Assembly (NCBI RefSeq): GCF_016808335.1
Contig: NC_053147.1
Coordinates: 17,408,913-17,472,912 of the forward strand
From: Panicum virgatum
Taxonomy: Eukaryota; Streptophyta; Magnoliopsida; Poales; Poaceae
DNA length: 64,000 nucleotides
Direction: 5' to 3'
This document shows positions 58,975 to 64,000 of the stretch, piece after piece (positions within the stretch are counted from its first letter, which is position 1; each line of letters begins with the position of its first letter). The translations under genes were made by a program, and so were the position numbers. A model generated the notes under the pieces. That model saw nothing but the letters and a program-made list of their open reading frames with translations, had not been told where the DNA came from and made no database searches.

Positions 58975-61145
58975 TTTTCATCCTCCATCTGAGCTTCCTT
59001 GATCTTGTCATCCAGGATGGGATGAACACTAAGATTGTGGTTGCAGGAGCGGTGTATAACCCTTAGGTTCAACTTCCTCATTTCTTCACTCAGCTCTGGG
59101 GCTTGCGTAACTAGGTGATGGCAATACGCTTTACGACTGAGCGCATCAGCCACCACATTAGCTTTTCCAGGGTGGTAATGAATTTCTAAATCAACTCCAA
59201 CCATCTTCTATGTCTAAGGTTGAGATCTGACTGGGTGAAAATGTACTTCAAGCTAACTCCAAGTCTTAAGGGAATGCACCACTACGGCTAACTCCAAGTC
59301 ATGGGTGGGGTAGTTCTGCTCATGTGTTCTCAACTGTCTTGAGGCGTAAGATACAACTCTTCCTTCTTGCATAAGCACACAACCCAATTCTTGTCGGGAT
59401 GCATCGCAATAAACGACAAAGCTTTTCTGATTATCTGAAAAGACTAGCACCGGGGCAGAAGTTAGTCGCCTCTTCAACTCTTGAAAACTTCTCTCGCAAG
59501 CTTCAGACCAGACAAACTTCGTGTCCTTCCGGAGCAACTCGGTCATAGGACGGGCTATCTTAGAGAAACCTTCTATGAATCTCCGGTAACAGCCGGTTAA
59601 TCCCAAGAAACTCCTGATCTCCGAGGCTGAGGTTGGTTGCTTCCATTCTGATACTGCCTTGACCTTTTCTGGGTCCACTTCAACACCTTCAGCTGTTAAG
59701 ACATGACCCAGAAAACTGACTCTCTACAACCAGAATTCACACTTACTAAACTTGGCATACAACTGGTGTTTTCTGAGCTTTCCCAGCACAACTCTGAGAT
59801 GTTGTCCATGCTCCTCAGCACTCTTAGAGTAGACCAGTATGTCGTCTATGAATACCACGACAAACCAATCTAACTCCTCCATAAACACCTTATTAATGAG
59901 GGTCATGAAAAAGGCAAGGGCATTAGTTAGACCAAAAGGCATCACTGTGAACTCATACTGGCCATAACGGGTCCTGAAGGCTGTCTTAGAGATGTCCTCT
60001 TGTCGCACTCTGAGCTGATGATAACCTGACCTCAGATCTATCTTGGAGAAGAACTTAGCTCCCTTCAGCTGATCAAACATGTCATTAATCCGAGGCAGAA
60101 GGTACTTGTTCTTGATGGTGACTGCATTCAGGTCACGGTAGTCCACACAAAGTCTCATGCTTCCATCTTTCTTCTTCACAAAGAGCACTGGGGCTCCCCA
60201 CGGAGAAGTAGCAGGTCTAATAAATCCTTTTTGTTGAAGCTCCTCAAGCTCCTTCTTCAACTCGGCAAGCTCTGGGGCTGCTAACTGATAGACATTCTTT
60301 GCTATAGGCTTGGTTCCAGGGACTAAGTCAATAGTGAACTCTACATCTGTCTCTGGAGGCATACCGGGTAATTTATCTGGAAACACATCTGCAAATTCCT
60401 GAACTACTGGCACATCTTCTGGGGATTCTGCTTGAATGTGGTTCACCATGGAGTCTGATAGGCTAGACTGGATTAGGCATGTGACTGTTAACCCTTGGTG
60501 GTTGGTGACTGTCACTGTTCTCTCAGCACAGGCTATGTTTCCTCGGTGCTTGGTGAGCCAGTCCATACCGAGTATGACATCTATCCCTTTGGAAGCAAGG
60601 ACTACTAGGTTGGCAAGGAATACTACCCCACTTAGGTTTATAGGGATATATAAGACACCAAAGTGGCAAGGTATATGACCTCCAGGCGAACGTGTCATTA
60701 GCGACCTCTTAAGGGCTATAATAGGTATATCATGCTTTTCCACAAAGTGGGAGGATATAAAGGAATGCGATGCTCCAGAATCAAAGAGCACTGAGGCTAG
60801 AGCTGATTGGACCAGAAACTCACCGAAAATCACTCCTGGTGCATCCTCTGCTTCTTCAGCATACACATGGTTCACCTTTGCCTTGCCGAAGGACTGCTGC
60901 TGGCTCCTAGCTGGTGTTGTACGGTCAGTTCCCGTCGGCTGCTTTGGTCCTTGAACAGAGTTGGAGAAAATAGAAGGGGCGGGCTGATTGAGATACAGAC
61001 AGTTGGCCTTGTAGTGTCCGGCTCGCGGCAGTGGAAACAGGTCTTCACATTGGTCATTTGACTTCCACCAGTCGGTTGGGTGCGGAAGGTATTCTGGATC
61101 TTCATAACTGGAGCTGACTGGACTGGCTTCTGGAAAGAACCGGGG
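58975..61145 (-). pseudogene. gypsy gag end, protease, RT and RNase H, broken
   Basis: In order on the minus strand: a CCHC zinc knuckle near 61040-60990, with a small deletion that shifts the frame inside it. The protease follows with DSGASHSF (near 60770). The RT has [12 protein letters not shown] (near 60035) and FIDDILVYS (near 59840). A stop in CEFWL* is near 59724, then the RNase H region ([13 protein letters not shown] near 59400) and HPGKANVVADALSR (near 59170). A second break lies near 59250. The frame enters LTR C at 58974. Confidence 0.87.
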
Positions 61146-61807
61146 TGCGTTTTGAATGAGAAGGCACCCTGGCTCCACTTGAGATTTGGGCAAAGGCAAA
61201 GGAAACATTACGAGATTTGGGCGATGCTGGAAGAAAGAGTTGGGAGGTTGGAGAGGAGAGGGAACCCCACGACCCCTATTTATAGCTGCGCCGGGCACAA
61301 AGCTTCAAGCTTGGCGAAGAGCGGAGGCTTGTATCACCCGTGACAACGCGGCACTCCACGAGCAAAGGAGGTCCTCGGTCACCGCGCCGAGACACGACCG
61401 AACGAAATAAAGCGGAGCTGAGCCCCTGGACACTAAGCAGGGCAGCGTCGGCTCTGGCCGGCTGCCCTCAAACGGCGCGCTGCAAAGCAACCAGGAACAC
61501 CGGGGCCAAGGCCCTACGTGCGGGACAGCGCGATGAAAGCACCAGCTGCCAAGCAGCGGGTGTCACCGTCGCCCTAGCCCCCCTCAGCGCGTGGACATGT
61601 CTTGTCCTTCAAACAAACAAAGAGGCGCGCGCCTTGAAGTACTCCTCCCACGGGCGTACTACCCCGACCGGTGAGTTGCCACATCCGCCGGGCTGGCGCT
61701 CAGGCGCGTCTGGCAGGTGCGCAGCATTGACCGATCACGTCAAAGGGGAAATCGCCGACTCACCCTTTGGCCGAATCCATTGACTCGACCAAAGCCTCGG
61801 GGGCTAC
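61146..61807 (+). other. 3' internal region and polypurine tract of a second gypsy element
   Basis: Non-coding on the plus strand and ends in GCCTCGGGGGCTAC immediately before the LTR, a typical polypurine tract. A TATTTATAGC string near 61280, with a TATA-like reading on the minus strand, may be an antisense promoter. The junction with the Tekay-like gag is near 61145. Confidence 0.55.
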
Positions 61808-62043
61808 TGTCGAGTACCACGATTAGGGACACCCTAATCGGGGTACTAAGATCTCTTTAAAAATGCAAACACCTGTTGAGGCAACTGGGCCCACAAAGGC
61901 CCACGGCCTGCTTCCCATCTGGAAGAAAGGAAATGACTCAAAGAAGTCCAGCGTGCGGCCCATTCGCATCACCCTCGAACCCGCGGAATGATCTCCACCT
62001 CGCTTGAGGGTCCCTCTCGGGCCCGCTGGACAATCTCCGCCTC

Positions 62044-62120
62044 GCTCGAGGGTAGCGGATCTACCCTCGAGCGGGTGACTCATCTCCGCCTCGCTCGAGG
62101 GTAGCGAACCTACCCTCGAG
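62044..62120. repeat. Paired hairpins in tandem 49-bp units
   Basis: GCTCGAGGGTAG-N5-CTACCCTCGAG(C) occurs at 62044-62072 and 62093-62120. They are separated by a shared CATCTCCGCCTC spacer that occurs a third time to the right. Confidence 0.85.
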
Positions 62121-62884
62121 GGAGTAGCTCATCTCCGCCTCGCTCGAGGCCACCCCTCGGCACAAGGGACAAACAACCCCGCCACCCAACCGCTCGCCGT
62201 ACGAAGGCATTAAAAGCCAGCCACTCCGTCACGGCTCAAAGGACGGGCGGCGTCAGGCTGCCACTCCCACAGTAGATATGACCGGGGTCCCATCCGCTGA
62301 CTTTGGTCACCATTCCACCATCCCGGATGCTGTAGCAGCACCTTGGGACCTGCAACGCGGGACAAGACAGGCTCGACACTGCTCCCGTTACTGTTCTGCC
62401 GACACCGACCATCCGGACTCGCCTCCCACTGGGGAAGGGGTCCGGCGACGTCACGTGTCCTTCCGGGAGGGGCACCCAGTACAAAATGGACAGAGTCTTG
62501 GACCTTCCCCTTTAGGGGTCCAGGACTTCCACGTGTCCCCCGGACCTTCTAGTGTGCACGTCCGCACTCCGACCAGGGGGTCCGGGGCCGTCGTATGCCA
62601 CCACTACCGCTGGTGTGTCCAGGACCCTAATCCGTAGGGCCCACTGAATGCCACCGCACCATATATAGAGGACCATGCACCAGCAACGACCATGCCGACT
62701 GCAGGGGCTGACTCGGCGACTGGCGCAGTCTTCACAGGACGAAGGACGATATCCAGGACGACTGCGACGCACGCCGCCTTCCCACAGTGTACTTCCTGCA
62801 GTGTCCGACCACTGTACCCCGCGATTCAGGGGGAAACGATGACTTCCGCGCCCCTACACTCGTGTACGCCGCCCCCTCCTTGTG

Positions 62885-62894
62885 ACTATAAAAG
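62885..62894 (+). promoter_or_regulatory. TATA box of the second gypsy LTR
   Basis: CTATAAAAGG lies about 360 bp before the LTR end. Confidence 0.65.
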
Positions 62895-63249
62895 GAGGAG
62901 GCGGACTCCCTTTAAGCCCTCTCTGGACTCTGGCTGGACCTTCTCCGGTTTCTCTTTTCCAAGAGGACATTCAGGGACTACTGAGCATTCATCTCAACCG
63001 ACTCCACCCCTAGCAGAGACTCGGGATCTTCCCTCCCTCTCTCGCCTTGCTTGTATCCCCTGCTACAAGCACTCCGGTTCAAGATAATACAGTGCCCTCG
63101 CACACCCCCTTTGCTGGACGTACGGCCCCGCGGCCGGAACCAGGATAAACCGTGTATTACTGTGTTGCCTCTTGCATCATCATTTGAGACGAGGAAGCAC
63201 GCCGCATTTACTAGTTGGGATCCGGGCCCCCTGGGTCGGGACACCGACA

Positions 63250-64000
63250 GTTGGCGCACCAGGTAGGGGAACGCGGCATGACATTTTTCTCTCTTTTTCC
63301 CATTTGATCTCCAGGGATGGCGGGCAGATCCAACCCGCACCCTATGGGTGTTTCGGATCCGCTCCCAGCGGGACGCGTGATCTCGTTCGGGAGTCTCGAG
63401 TTCAGAGCAACCGGCAACGGTTACCTCATGCAGCTCCTCTCCCCCGGACGCAACCCCATCGCTTCTACTTCACCAGCCCGGCGCGACGGGCGCTCGGGTC
63501 AGCGTTCGTGACAAGCACGCGCGGAGCGGCGTCATGCGGCATGCCACAGCTCCCCCGCGTGGGTCGAAGCTGGCGTGTCACAACTAAGCATCACGGCCAA
63601 TGGGGCCACCGCCTCGTCGTCACGTGCCTCGGCGTCATCTGCGCTGGCATCGTCTTCTACGGCAGCACCAGTGCTCCCTAGGGGGGTTCGACCTCGCCAT
63701 CACCCTTCCCTTTCGGGATGCGCAACGTTGCCGCCCGCGTCTCGTCAACCAGCGCTAACTTCATCGAGCGTGAGGATCTGCCGGGTCATCATCTTCTGTC
63801 GATCCGCAACCTCATCGCGTCGTCTCCTGACGAATCCTACCCCGAGACGGCGACCTCGATCGCCGACGACGTCAACTTCTTCATGAACAACTTCACGGCC
63901 GAGGAGGCCGAGGACTACTCCGGGGTTCGCGACCTCGATGCCCTTCACTCGTTCCAGCTGGCGACGGCTTACTGCCTCACCTGCTCCGAAGGCTCCAGCG
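63250..64000 (+). mobile_element. Start of a gypsy internal region, runs off the window
   Basis: Directly after the LTR is GTTGGCGCACCAGGTAGGGG, the place of the primer-binding site in this group of grass gypsy elements. An intron-like or leader stretch follows, then gag-type frames. Confidence 0.75.
63317..64000 (+). pseudogene. gypsy gag, N-terminal part, likely frameshifted
   Basis: An ATG at 63317 opens a 64-codon frame ending at 63511. From 63718 another frame (starting MRNVAARV) stays open to the window end. It contains an acidic DDVNFFMNNFTAEEAEDY segment, which looks like gag of RIRE2-like elements. Whether the two are one broken gene or the second is the true start cannot be decided without the rest. 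Confidence 0.55.

Larger units (their letters stand above)
53077..61145 (-). mobile_element. Ty3/gypsy element, Tekay/Del-like, 5' end missing
   Basis: On the minus strand: a gag remnant with zinc knuckle, protease, RT, RNase H, integrase and a 3' LTR (53658-53077). LTR C (55094-58974) is inserted between RNase H and integrase. The 5' LTR and most of gag are missing; similarity stops near 61145 where another gypsy element's 3' internal region begins. Confidence 0.88.
61808..63249 (+). repeat. LTR of the second gypsy element
   Basis: It starts TGTCGAGTACC and ends GGGACACCGACA, 1442 bp. TATA box CTATAAAAGG at 62885-62894. It contains tandem units with perfect hairpins (62044-62120). It has a polypurine tract on its left and GTTGGCGCACC plus gag on its right, so it is both a 3' and a 5' LTR. 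Confidence 0.85.

Overview
The window is plant nuclear DNA, most likely from a panicoid grass close to Sorghum. This is inferred from intron structure, GC-rich first exons, nested grass LTR retrotransposons, abundant Tourist-like MITEs, and proteins resembling rice chromosome-1 families. No species can be proven from sequence alone.

Four protein-coding host genes and one tRNA gene are supported. (1) 4380-6650 (+) is a seven-exon PAP2 lipid phosphate phosphatase (LPP) with all three catalytic motifs and one GC-AG intron. (2) 26848-28005 (-) is an intronless RAV-type (AP2 + B3) transcription factor with an RLFGV repressor motif. (3, 4) 39090-41464 (-) and 43683-45936 (-) are a tandem pair of GT47 exostosin-family glycosyltransferases (IRX10/GUT type); each has four exons of identical size (103/389/242/514 nt) and encodes 415 aa. 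A nuclear tRNA-Phe(GAA) lies at 38050-38122 (-) with a Pol III T-tract.

The rest is mainly transposable elements. 1-2890 is a LINE with three in-frame stops and one frameshift. 6765-7762 and 19626-20365 are two copies of a duplicated host segment. They enclose a gypsy-type LTR, a broken Ty1/copia element (-) whose 5' LTR holds a solo LTR with a perfect CAACT target duplication, and a LINE tail holding two nested MITEs. 36739-37932 is an inverted duplication broken up by MITEs. 47959-64000 is a nest of gypsy elements: three LTRs of one long-LTR group (A 47959-49668, B 49674-53000, C 55094-58974), a Tekay/Del-like element (53077 to about 61145, -), and a second gypsy element whose LTR (61808-63249) has a polypurine tract on one side and the start of an internal region on the other.

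The most unusual signal is inside LTRs A, B and C. Each has a TATA box and a leader with a candidate splice donor. Each then has an exon beginning (G)A-Y CAY GGN GTG and encoding an acidic Glu/Asp/Tyr/Pro-rich peptide, and a last exon encoding DPDFVP...E-stop. The acceptors and reading phase agree between copies and most differences in the best-conserved segments are at third codon positions. This looks like a spliced small protein gene carried within a retrotransposon LTR. No start codon was found, and copies B and C carry in-frame stops.
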